DNA from: Dehalococcoidales bacterium
Lineage (GTDB): Bacteria; Chloroflexota; Dehalococcoidia; Dehalococcoidales; UBA3254
Direction: 5' to 3'
DNA length: 7,015 nucleotides
NCBI GenBank assembly: GCA_028718465.1
Contig: JAQULX010000143.1
Span: 1 to 7,015 of the forward strand
In this document: one piece after another, positions 1-5,327 of the stretch
Layout of the letters: each line of letters starts with the position of its first letter
Position numbering within the stretch: the first letter of the stretch is position 1
The notes under the pieces: model-generated
Told to the model about the DNA's origin: nothing
Database searches by the model: none
What the model saw: only the letters and a program-made list of their open reading frames with translations
Translations under genes and position numbers: made by a program

Positions 1-180
1 AATAGGGTCTATGGCTACGGAGGAGACCAGCCCATAGTTCATATTGTACAGGACGCCGCCGATGTTTTTATACATGCGGCAGACGCCCATGTTGTCCGGC
101 GTTATCACGCAGCGCCACCGGCAGATATTGCATCTGACCCGGTCTTTGTCCAGCTTGTCCGAAAGCAACGCTGCATACAT
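1..180 (-). CDS. Radical SAM enzyme, COG1180/AmmeMemoRadiSam type (N-terminal part only)
   Basis: Only the first 60 residues lie in the window; the gene runs off the left edge. Read on the minus strand from ATG at 180, the protein has C17, C20 and C24 in a CxxCxxxC pattern, C34 after a Gly, then a Gly-Gly-x-Leu-Tyr stretch and a segment ending in Ala-Ile-Asp-Pro-Ile. This order matches the extra N-terminal cysteine region of PflA-like COG1180 radical SAM proteins, above all the AmmeMemoRadiSam radical SAM component. The catalytic CxxxCxxC that binds the SAM-cleaving 4Fe-4S cluster would lie further on, outside the window, so catalysis is inferred from the family. The start is supported by GGAGTGAG about 3-10 nt upstream (minus strand) and by an extended -10 element at 228-236. 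The gene is divergent from coaE. The substrate is unknown; another glycyl-radical-activase-like enzyme remains possible. Confidence 0.72.
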   Translation of the reverse strand, partial: MYAALLSDKLDKDRVRCNICRWRCVITPDNMGVCRMYKNIGGVLYNMNYGLVSSVAIDPI

Positions 181-227
181 AGCTCACTCCATTGTTATTT
201 CTCCATTTACATTATGGATCACAAATA

Positions 228-236
228 ATTATAGCA
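228..236 (-). promoter_or_regulatory. Extended -10 promoter for the radical SAM gene
   Basis: On the minus strand this reads TGCTATAAT, a perfect TATAAT hexamer with the TGn extension that can compensate for a poor -35. No good -35 lies 16-18 nt upstream. Transcription would start near 221 and give a leader of about 40 nt carrying the GGAGTG ribosome binding site. Confidence 0.6.
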
Positions 237-377
237 CCCTTTGCACAGAGGAATAAACATATACGACTAAAATTCAAAATCGTTAGTAATATAGAGTGTA
301 AAAATCGGAAATCCCGGATATTCAGGTTATTTGAATTTCTGAAATTGGCGATTGTTTTATACTTGTTGTCCGGTATT

Positions 378-406
378 TTGAATTTTCCGGAAGGACACAT
401 TAGACT
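378..406 (+). promoter_or_regulatory. Candidate coaE promoter, placed for a leaderless mRNA
   Basis: TTGAAT at 378-383 and TAGACT at 401-406 are separated by exactly 17 nt. The -10 hexamer ends 7 nt before the coaE ATG at 414, so transcription is predicted to begin at or next to the start codon. This fits the absence of a Shine-Dalgarno sequence at normal spacing. The hexamers are 4/6 matches each, in an AT-rich region where chance matches occur. Confidence 0.45.
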
Positions 407-413
407 AGAAGCT

Positions 414-1013
414 ATGAAGATTATCTTTTTAACCGGCGGGATCGGGAGCGGAAAGAGCACCGTTTCCCGGATTTTGATCGAAATGGGAGCAGTGGTGATC
501 GATTCGGACAGGCTGGGGCATCAAGTGCTTGATCCGGGCACCCCGGGCTGGCAGGATGCGATGGCTGTTTTCGGCCGGGATATCCTTACCCCGCAGAATA
601 CTATTGACCGTCAGAAGCTCGCCCGGATAGTTTTCAATGACCCGGCTGCTCTGGAGAAACTGAACGGAATAACCCACCACCGGGTAAATGCCGAAATAGA
701 TGCCTGCCTTCAGAAACTCCGGGAACAAAACACCGATGCGGCGGTTATCGAGGCCGCTTTGATTACCGAATCGGACTGGATTAAACAGGTCGACCAGATC
801 TGGGCAGTCAAGACATCCAGAGATGTAACACTGAAAAGGCTCAAGAAGCGGGGCATGGAAGAGACCGAAGCTCTGGCGCGTATGGCGGCGCAGACTCCAC
901 CCGAAAATATAGTGAAACACGGGCTGGTTATTATAAATAACGACGGTAGCATGGATGAACTGCAGGCTCGGGTGAAACAACTATGGGACAATCTTCATGC
1001 GAATGAAGGTTGA
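414..1013 (+). CDS. coaE: Dephospho-CoA kinase
   Basis: CoaE phosphorylates the 3'-hydroxyl of dephospho-CoA with ATP, the last cytosolic step of coenzyme A synthesis. The 199-residue product has the usual length. A P-loop, GGIGSGKST, sits at residues 8-16. It is followed by the family's D-x-D motif at D30-S31-D32, an FG-x-x-I-L segment near 53-58, and D-R-x-x-L-A at 65-70. Further on are V-I-E-A-A-L near 111-116, the lid-region R-L-x-x-R at 142-146, a conserved Q160, and I-I-N at 173-175. The reading frame is open upstream to at least 192, but residues before ATG 414 resemble no CoaE, and this ATG puts the P-loop at the normal distance from the N-terminus. The only purine-rich match upstream, GGAAGG at 389-394, is about 19 nt away and too far to act as a ribosome binding site. 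HPxV of many homologues is HHRV here. Identification is secure. Confidence 0.95.
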   Translation: MKIIFLTGGIGSGKSTVSRILIEMGAVVIDSDRLGHQVLDPGTPGWQDAMAVFGRDILTPQNTIDRQKLARIVFNDPAALEKLNGITHHRVNAEIDACLQKLREQNTDAAVIEAALITESDWIKQVDQIWAVKTSRDVTLKRLKKRGMEETEALARMAAQTPPENIVKHGLVIINNDGSMDELQARVKQLWDNLHANEG

Positions 1014-1138
1014 ACGCATATGAGGCAGCATGCCGGATATATTATTATGGAGTTTTCAGCCCGTTAGTAGTATATTATAGTTGGCTTGGTAATTAATATA
1101 TCGTCTCGTCACCACTATCGCTTAAAGGGGGCAATAAG

Positions 1139-2038
1139 ATGTTTGACAAGTTTCTTCTTCTACTCGACGGCTCCGAGATTGCCGAAGCCGCTATCCCCTA
1201 TGTCCGGGACCTGGTGGGGCAGTTGGGGGCGGAAGTCCGTATGCTTAATGTCTGTCCGCCCGATCAAGCATCTTATCTCCACATGCGTCAAATCTACATG
1301 AACAGTATGGCAGATAGTTTCCGCCAATCGATGAAAGGTATGTGGAAGCCCGGAAAAGAGCCTGAGGTCCAGTCGGAGGTAATTGTCGGCGATCCGGCCA
1401 GGGTTATCCTAGATTACATACAGGAAAAGGGAATCAACACGGTTGCTTTGACTACCCACGGCGCCTCCGGAGTCCGGCCGAAATTCATTGGGAATGTCGC
1501 CGACAGGATAGTCCGCAGCGCAGGCATACCCAGTTTACTGATTCGTATTAAAGAAGGATATAGTCTTCCTGTAAAGCCGGGCATTATTCAAAAAATATTG
1601 CTCCCTTTAGACAGCTCGGATGCCAGCAAAATAGCCATACCCTATGCGGTTGAACTGGCTAAAAAACTTAAGGCCGGCATTACGTTATTCAGTATGGCTC
1701 CGACAGCCTATGCTCAGAACCTGAGCGGCGCGGAAGCCAGTATCGGAGTTAATTGGGACGCCGTTGACGCTTCCACGGAAAAATTTATCGACGGCTATTT
1801 GCAGAGCGTCGAGGATAATATCAAGCAGGCCGGGATTTCGGTTAATCACGTCAGCTATCTGGGGATAGACGCTGCTTATGAAGTACTGGAAATGGAAAAA
1901 AGGACCGATGCGGACCTGGTGGTGATGGCGACCCGGGGAAGGTCCCGGGTGACCAGATGGGCATTCGGCAGCGTTGCCGAGAAGGTCTTGAGAGAAGGCG
2001 ACCGCCCCATCCTCTTAATCAAGGAGTCTGCCGGATAA
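1139..2038 (+). CDS. Universal stress protein with two UspA domains
   Basis: This 299-residue soluble protein is a tandem fusion of two UspA folds, residues about 1-138 and 150-296. Such proteins bind ATP or act as stress-responsive regulators; the target here is unknown. Each half starts with the beta-strand plus Asp-Ser pattern (LLLLDGSE at 6-13 and ILLPLDSSD at 153-161) and ends with the nucleotide-loop region. The canonical loop is G-2x-G-9x-G(S/T). The second half has A264-2x-G267-9x-G277-S278, close to an ATP-binding form. The first half has T105-2x-G108-9x-G118-N119 and is more degenerate, so it may bind nucleotide weakly or not at all. ATG 1139 is preceded by AAAGGGGG at 1124-1131, a strong ribosome binding site with 7-nt spacing. 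The gene lies 125 nt after coaE and ends 89 nt before rplU, which appears to have its own promoter. Confidence 0.93.
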   Translation: MFDKFLLLLDGSEIAEAAIPYVRDLVGQLGAEVRMLNVCPPDQASYLHMRQIYMNSMADSFRQSMKGMWKPGKEPEVQSEVIVGDPARVILDYIQEKGINTVALTTHGASGVRPKFIGNVADRIVRSAGIPSLLIRIKEGYSLPVKPGIIQKILLPLDSSDASKIAIPYAVELAKKLKAGITLFSMAPTAYAQNLSGAEASIGVNWDAVDASTEKFIDGYLQSVEDNIKQAGISVNHVSYLGIDAAYEVLEMEKRTDADLVVMATRGRSRVTRWAFGSVAEKVLREGDRPILLIKESAG

Positions 2039-2069
2039 CCCCCACTCCTCTCACCCAAAGCCCCGGCGA

Positions 2070-2099
2070 TTGCATAGAGGGAGACTTTTCTGCTAGAAT
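2070..2099 (+). promoter_or_regulatory. Candidate promoter of the rplU-rpmA-rpmE cluster
   Basis: TTGCAT (2070-2075), an 18-nt spacer, and TAGAAT (2094-2099, 5/6 match to TATAAT). Transcription would start near 2106, about 22 nt before the proposed rplU start. A leader this short leaves no room for a structured ribosomal-protein-binding leader. Confidence 0.55.
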
Positions 2100-2116
2100 A
2101 TACTGTTGTAGTTATT

Positions 2117-2123
2117 GGAGGTG
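2117..2123 (+). promoter_or_regulatory. Ribosome binding site that fixes the ATT start of rplU
   Basis: GGAGGTG is a near-perfect match to the anti-Shine-Dalgarno sequence. Counting from GGAGG, exactly 6 nt separate it from ATT 2128-2130. No ATG, GTG or TTG in the rplU frame lies at a usable distance. The GTG overlapping this site is in another frame that soon meets a stop. Confidence 0.75.
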
Positions 2124-2127
2124 TGCC

Positions 2128-2445
2128 ATTTACGCGATAATTGAATCCGGTGGTAAACAATATAAAGTCATTCCTGGTAAAACGGTCGATGTGGACCGCC
2201 TGGATAAAGCCGAGGGAGACAAGGTCGAGCTGGATAAAGTCCTGCTGGTTGCAGATGATAACAAGGTTACCGTAGGCAAGCCAGCCATCGAAGGGGCCAA
2301 AGTCCTGGCTACTTCCAGAGGTACGGTCAAAGGCAAAAAGATCATAGTCCTTAAATTTAAGGCCAAGACCCGCTATACCAGAAAAACCGGCCATCGTCCC
2401 CAATTTACCCGGCTGGTCATCGATGACATCACGGTTCCAGGCTAA
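2128..2445 (+). CDS. rplU: 50S ribosomal protein L21, with a non-canonical ATT start
   Basis: L21 binds 23S rRNA and contacts L20 in the 50S subunit. Starting at ATT 2128 (read as fMet) the product is 105 residues, the normal bacterial length. It begins Met-Tyr-Ala-Ile-Ile-Glu-Ser-Gly-Gly-Lys-Gln-Tyr, the classic L21 N-terminus. The C-terminal signature region, including the K-T-G-H-R-P-Q segment at 86-92, is intact. The start choice is forced. The only upstream ATG in frame is at 1957, deep inside the stress-protein gene, and the first in-frame GTG downstream would remove the conserved N-terminus. The Shine-Dalgarno sequence at 2117-2123 sits ideally for ATT. AUU is known as the start of E. 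coli infC, where IF3 discriminates against it, so IF3-sensitive control is possible here. A base error in the assembly (ATG read as ATT) is the main alternative. The gene leads the L21-L27-L31 cluster, 27 nt before rpmA. Confidence 0.9.
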   Translation: MYAIIESGGKQYKVIPGKTVDVDRLDKAEGDKVELDKVLLVADDNKVTVGKPAIEGAKVLATSRGTVKGKKIIVLKFKAKTRYTRKTGHRPQFTRLVIDDITVPG

Positions 2446-2472
2446 ATCAATTACTTAAAGAGGTGATTACAA

Positions 2473-2730
2473 GTGGCTCATAAGAAAGGCGGCGGCAGCT
2501 CTACTAACGGCCGCAACAGTCCCGGACAAAGGCTCGGGGTAAAAAGATATGCCGGAGAAGAAGTACTGGCCGGGACTATTATTGTCCGGCAAAGAGGAAC
2601 CAAGATCCATCCCGGCAACAATGTCGGTCTGGGCAGAGATTATACTATTTATTCGCTGATTGATGGGAAAGTTAAATTCGAACCCTTCCGAAACGACAGG
2701 AGAAAGGTCAGCGTTTACGCTGAGGAATAA
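2473..2730 (+). CDS. rpmA: 50S ribosomal protein L27
   Basis: L27 lies near the peptidyl-transferase centre of the 50S subunit, where its flexible N-terminus reaches the tRNA 3' end. The 85-residue product begins [10 protein letters not shown] and contains the family pattern around [17 protein letters not shown] (residues about 34-50). There is no extra N-terminal peptide ending in Phe-Phe of the kind removed by Prp protease in many Firmicutes, so the protein is made in mature form. The start is GTG 2473, preceded by AGAGGTGA at 2459-2466 with about 7 nt spacing. The next gene, rpmE, begins one nucleotide after the TAA stop, so the two are almost certainly translationally coupled. Confidence 0.97.
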   Translation: MAHKKGGGSSTNGRNSPGQRLGVKRYAGEEVLAGTIIVRQRGTKIHPGNNVGLGRDYTIYSLIDGKVKFEPFRNDRRKVSVYAEE

Positions 2731-2731
2731 A

Positions 2732-2938
2732 ATGAAAGAAAAGATTCATCCCAAATACTATCCCGATGCGCAGGTAATTTGTTCCTGCGGCAATACTTAT
2801 ACAATCGGCTCGACCAAAAAACAGCTTAAGGTTGAGTTGTGCAGCAAATGCCATCCCTTTTTTACCGGCGAACGAAAAATAATGGATACAGCCGGCAGAG
2901 TGGAACGCTTCAAACAGCGCTACAAGATGGACAAATAA
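2732..2938 (+). CDS. rpmE: 50S ribosomal protein L31, zinc-binding (C+) type
   Basis: L31 bridges the 50S and 30S subunits. The product is 68 residues, typical for the family. It has all four zinc ligands of the C+ form, C17-x-C19 and C37-x-x-C40, and the family pattern H-P-F-F-T-G at 41-46 followed by a basic C-terminus. The zinc form can in other bacteria be replaced by a cysteine-free paralogue under zinc starvation; none is in this window. An upstream ATG at 2660 in frame is rejected because it would overlap rpmA by some 70 nt and add residues not found in L31. ATG 2732 is served by GAGG at 2722-2725 inside the last codons of rpmA. The gene is followed by an intrinsic terminator that closes the cluster. 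Confidence 0.97.
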   Translation: MKEKIHPKYYPDAQVICSCGNTYTIGSTKKQLKVELCSKCHPFFTGERKIMDTAGRVERFKQRYKMDK

Positions 2939-2956
2939 AAACCGAGTTAGGCCTGG

Positions 2957-2990
2957 GGGAGCGGCAACCCGAGTCCGCTCCCTTTGTTTT
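2957..2990 (+). terminator. Rho-independent terminator after rpmE
   Basis: A perfect 8-bp stem, GGGAGCGG (2957-2964) with CCGCTCCC (2975-2982), closes a 10-nt loop and is followed directly by TTTGTTTT (2983-2990). It starts 19 nt after the rpmE stop codon and ends the ribosomal protein transcript. Confidence 0.9.
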
Positions 2991-2993
2991 AAT

Positions 2994-3031
2994 CGGGGAA
3001 AGGTATCATACCGTCCCCGGTTGTTTTCTTT
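2994..3031 (+). terminator. Second hairpin with T-rich tail, possible back-up terminator
   Basis: An outer stem CGGGGA (2994-2999) with TCCCCG (3014-3019) encloses an inner inverted repeat GGTAT (3002-3006) with ATACC (3008-3012). TTGTTTTCTTT follows. It lies immediately after the first terminator and before DUF1385. It could be a tandem terminator or a small dispersed palindrome; the tail is less uniform than a classic U-tract. Confidence 0.55.
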
Positions 3032-3038
3032 ACTCGAA

Positions 3039-3044
3039 TAGAAT
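3039..3044 (+). promoter_or_regulatory. -10-like element just before the DUF1385 start
   Basis: TAGAAT (5/6 match to TATAAT) ends 6 nt before ATG 3051, the spacing expected when transcription begins at the A of the start codon. No -35 match lies 16-18 nt upstream, where the second hairpin sits. No Shine-Dalgarno sequence is present, which fits a leaderless mRNA. Confidence 0.4.
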
Positions 3045-3050
3045 CTGAAT

Positions 3051-3977
3051 ATGGCTGAAAAAAAGTTTTATTACGGCGGACAGGCAGTTATCGAAGGTGT
3101 GATGATGCGCGGCAAACAGGTTATGGTCACGGCCATACGCCGCCCGAACGGTGAGATCGCCGCGGAGTCCCGGAGTCTCTCCTCTCTCTATACCGGTAAA
3201 TGGCGAAAAACTCCGCTGGTAAGAGGCGTCATCGCCCTGATCGAGTCCATGGCGCTCGGCATTCAGACCCTGATGTACTCCGCCAATATGGCACTGGAAG
3301 AAGAGCAGACTAAACTTTCCGGGTGGACGACCTTCGGCATTATTTTGTTCGCCCTGGCTTTCGCTGTCGGTGTCTTTTTTATGCTCCCGCTCTTCCTCAC
3401 CAATCTGCTCAGAGACCAGATCCAGTCCTCTTTTCTTTTCAACCTTGCTGAAGGCATCATCAGGGTAGCCATTTTTATCGGCTATCTCTGGGTAATTTCC
3501 ATGATGAAAGATATCAAACGGGTATTTGCCTATCATGGGGCCGAGCATAAAGCGATTAATACTTATGAAGCTGGAGAGCCCCTGGAAGTGGAATATGCCC
3601 GCAAGTATACCACGGCCAACCCCCGGTGCGGCACCAGTTTCTTGTTTGCCGTAATGGTAATTGCTATCCTGGTTTTTTCCCTGGTCGGCAAGCCCAGCAT
3701 CGCCATCATGGCCGTTTCCCGCATACTGCTGCTGCCTGTAATCGCCGCCCTGGGTTATGAGTTCATTTATTTTACATCGCGCCACTGCGACAATCCGGTT
3801 ATGAAAGTGCTGCTGACCCCCGGCCTCTGGCTCCAGTCCCTCTCCACGCGCCAGCCGGATGACAAACAGCTTGAAGTATCCCTGGCGGCTTTAAAGAAAG
3901 TACTCGAAGTTGAGCAGCCCGATAGGGTGGCAGCGCCGGAGGCGATACCCAACGCGGAAGCCCAACTTCAGACTTAA
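3051..3977 (+). CDS. DUF1385 (YqhQ-like) multi-pass membrane protein
   Basis: This 308-residue protein belongs to the DUF1385 family, whose biochemical function is not established; homologues are often labelled putative metal-dependent enzymes. Conserved blocks are all present: Y-G-G-Q-A-V-I-E-G-V-M-M-R-G at 8-21, Y-H-G-A-E-H-K at 161-167, R-C-G-T-S-F at 192-197, and T-P-G-L-W-L-Q with P-D-D-x-Q-x-E-V at about 256-276. Hydrophobic stretches near 92-117, 132-152, 195-213 and 217-236 suggest four membrane segments. The His/Glu/Cys blocks lie on the loops or segment ends. The C-terminal 30 residues are Ala/Pro/Glu-rich and not conserved-looking. ATG 3051 is chosen because the family starts about here and upstream sequence is terminator. 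There is no ribosome binding site. DUF1385 next to rpmE is a recurrent arrangement in several bacterial groups. hisI follows 34 nt downstream, likely on the same transcript. Confidence 0.9.
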   Translation: MAEKKFYYGGQAVIEGVMMRGKQVMVTAIRRPNGEIAAESRSLSSLYTGKWRKTPLVRGVIALIESMALGIQTLMYSANMALEEEQTKLSGWTTFGIILFALAFAVGVFFMLPLFLTNLLRDQIQSSFLFNLAEGIIRVAIFIGYLWVISMMKDIKRVFAYHGAEHKAINTYEAGEPLEVEYARKYTTANPRCGTSFLFAVMVIAILVFSLVGKPSIAIMAVSRILLLPVIAALGYEFIYFTSRHCDNPVMKVLLTPGLWLQSLSTRQPDDKQLEVSLAALKKVLEVEQPDRVAAPEAIPNAEAQLQT

Positions 3978-4011
3978 TAGACTCAGTATATTCGACTTTG
4001 AGGCATTTGAT

Positions 4012-4425
4012 ATGACTATTCCACTGGAAGAAGGCGACGAGCTACAACTTGACTTCACCAAACTGGCCCGGGCTGCGGAGAAATGTCCCGACATCATCCC
4101 TGTAGCGGTACAAAATATCGATACCAGCGAGGTTATCTTGCTGGCTTATACAAACGAGATGGCACTGAGAGAGGCGGTGAAAACCCGCACTGCCGTTTTT
4201 TGGTCCACTTCACGCAACGAACTCTGGGAAAAGGGCAAGACTTCCGGAGAGACGTTCGACCTGATTGAAGTTTATGTCATTTGCGAGCAGAACTCCCTGC
4301 TATATAAAGTCCGTCCCCGCCGGGGAGGCATCTGTCATACCAAAAACAGGCAGGGCGAACCCCGCAACTGCTATTACCGGAAACTGGACCTGAGCAGCGG
4401 AAAACTGGAAAACATCAACCCGTAG
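4012..4425 (+). CDS. hisI: Phosphoribosyl-AMP cyclohydrolase-like protein (divergent HisI)
   Basis: HisI opens the purine ring of phosphoribosyl-AMP in histidine synthesis, using zinc and magnesium. The 137-residue protein carries the PRA-CH signature: M-x-x-x-A-L near 50-52, F-W-S-T-S-R at 63-68, L-W-x-K-G-x-T-S-G at 71-79 and C-H-T at 108-110. Two departures stand out. The usual D-C-D-x-D metal motif reads I90-C91-E92-Q93-N94, so the cysteine is kept but all three aspartates are replaced. The spacing from the CHT cysteine to the final zinc cysteine is 11 residues (C108 to C120) instead of the usual 6. The fold assignment is firm; true cyclohydrolase activity is not. There is no HisE domain. 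ATG 4012 has GAGG at 4000-4003 with 8-nt spacing. The gene lies 34 nt after DUF1385 and is convergent with hisA, from which 90 nt separate it with no clear terminator. Confidence 0.82.
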   Translation: MTIPLEEGDELQLDFTKLARAAEKCPDIIPVAVQNIDTSEVILLAYTNEMALREAVKTRTAVFWSTSRNELWEKGKTSGETFDLIEVYVICEQNSLLYKVRPRRGGICHTKNRQGEPRNCYYRKLDLSSGKLENINP

Positions 4426-4515
4426 ACAGCGGATGTTTTGGTCCGAGACCCGCCCCTGCATTTGATTGAGGAGCATACAAGCGCCCGGAGCATATCAGGA
4501 GGGGAAGTGCCTTCT

Positions 4516-5229
4516 CTATCCTGCTACTTCCAGGGCTTCTTTCAGATCTATATCCCCGGTATATAATGCCTTGCCAATAATAGCGCCTTCAACGCCAATC
4601 TTCTTCAGGACCTTCAGGTTTTCTACGGAAGAGACTCCGCCGGCGGCGATCACCGGCCTGTTGACGGCATCCACCAGTTCGGTCAACGCATGATAATTCG
4701 GGCCTGTTAAAGTGCCGTCGCGGGCTATGTCCGTATAAATAAATCTGCGCACCCCCAGGGCCCTCATATCCAGGGCCAACTCGACCGCTTTTAACCGGGT
4801 CTTTTTTGACCAGCCGCGAGTTGACACCTGCCCGTCGCGGGCATCAATGCTCACGATAATATAATCGGCATACTTCCGGCAGGCTTCTCTAACCATCGCG
4901 GAATCCTCTACTGCCACCGTTCCCAGTATGACGCGCTCCACTCCCAATTTAAGTATCCTGGTGATGGTTTCCAGACTGCGGATGCCTCCTCCCAGTTGAG
5001 TCGGCACCAGCACCACACTGGCGATAGAGGTGATAACATCCAAATTGACCACGTCCCCGGAAGCAGCGCCGTCCAGGTCTACCAGGTGGATGCGGGGGGC
5101 CCCCAGTGACTGCCACTGCAAGGCCACCTCCAGCGGATTTTCGCTGAACACAGTTTCCTGCTCATAGTCGCCCTGGTATAGACGAACACACTGACCATGT
5201 CTCAAATCGATAGCCGGTATAATTTCTAT
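4516..5229 (-). CDS. hisA: ProFAR isomerase HisA, with a non-canonical ATA or ATT start
   Basis: HisA converts ProFAR to PRFAR by an Amadori rearrangement, a cytosolic step of histidine synthesis. From ATA 5229 the product is 237 residues, the normal (beta/alpha)8-barrel length. It starts Met-Glu-Ile-Ile-Pro-Ala-Ile-Asp-Leu, and D8 is the expected general base. Other key residues are D129 in S-I-D-A-R-D-G (matching D127 of Thermotoga HisA) and T166 (matching T164). Phosphate loops are G-G-G-I-R at 80-84 and A-G-G-V near 196-199. Between the in-frame stop at 5260-5262 and codon 5205 there is no ATG, GTG or TTG. TTG 5205 would delete the first strand and the catalytic D8. The start must therefore be ATA 5229 or ATT 5235. 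AAGGGGG at 5238-5244 is 8 nt from ATA and favours it. An assembly error is the alternative. The gene has its own promoter and is not part of a his operon here. Confidence 0.93.
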   Translation of the reverse strand: MEIIPAIDLRHGQCVRLYQGDYEQETVFSENPLEVALQWQSLGAPRIHLVDLDGAASGDVVNLDVITSIASVVLVPTQLGGGIRSLETITRILKLGVERVILGTVAVEDSAMVREACRKYADYIIVSIDARDGQVSTRGWSKKTRLKAVELALDMRALGVRRFIYTDIARDGTLTGPNYHALTELVDAVNRPVIAAGGVSSVENLKVLKKIGVEGAIIGKALYTGDIDLKEALEVAG

Positions 5230-5237
5230 GTCAATAT

Positions 5238-5244
5238 CCCCCTT
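5238..5244 (-). promoter_or_regulatory. Ribosome binding site of hisA
   Basis: On the minus strand AAGGGGG ends 8 nt before ATA 5229 and only 2 nt before ATT 5235. The same A-rich/G5 type precedes the stress-protein gene with 7-nt spacing. A second match, AGGAG at 5246-5250, is 10 nt before ATT 5235 but would lie at the very 5' end of the predicted mRNA. Confidence 0.6.
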
Positions 5245-5258
5245 GCTCCTATCTTTCC

Positions 5259-5288
5259 ATTAGAAAACACCGGGGCTGTTTTTGTCAA
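5259..5288 (-). promoter_or_regulatory. hisA promoter
   Basis: On the minus strand TTGACA (5288-5283) is a perfect -35, followed by an 18-nt spacer and TCTAAT (5264-5259), a 5/6 -10. Transcription would begin near 5252, about 20 nt before the proposed start codon. This rules out a start codon further upstream. Confidence 0.75.
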
Positions 5289-5327
5289 ACCGGCCATACT
5301 GCTCCGTGGGGAAAGGGACGGAATCAG

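Noticed and set aside
44..256. Plus-strand open frame of 70 codons
   Set aside because: It lies opposite the radical SAM N-terminus, whose cysteine motif and ribosome binding site are convincing; the plus-strand product has no family features.
192..413. 74-residue N-terminal extension of CoaE
   Set aside because: The frame is open, but the residues are low-complexity, unlike CoaE, and overlap the divergent promoter region; the P-loop sits correctly when ATG 414 is used.
429..980. 183-codon minus-strand frame opposite coaE
   Set aside because: Antisense shadow of a well-supported gene, with no recognisable motif.
1957..2127. Upstream extension of L21 from ATG 1957
   Set aside because: Would overlap the stress-protein gene out of frame and add 57 residues never seen in L21; the promoter and ribosome binding site for rplU lie inside this stretch.
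1876..2403. 175-codon minus-strand frame across the end of the stress gene and rplU
   Set aside because: Spans two conserved plus-strand genes and has no domain signature.
3030..3785. 251-codon minus-strand frame opposite DUF1385
   Set aside because: Long, but composition is Gly/His/Gln-rich without pattern, and the plus strand has clear DUF1385 motifs and membrane segments.
3910..4011. 34-residue N-terminal extension of HisI
   Set aside because: Overlaps the DUF1385 coding end, is Arg-rich and unlike HisI; GAGG before ATG 4012 marks the real start.
4499..4532. GGAAGT/ACTTCC inverted repeat as a terminator between hisI and hisA
   Set aside because: Stem of only 6-8 bp with a long loop, no T-run on either side, and partly inside hisA.
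4466..4693. Plus-strand open frame of 75 codons opposite the hisA end
   Set aside because: Antisense to the conserved C-terminal half of HisA; no homology signal.
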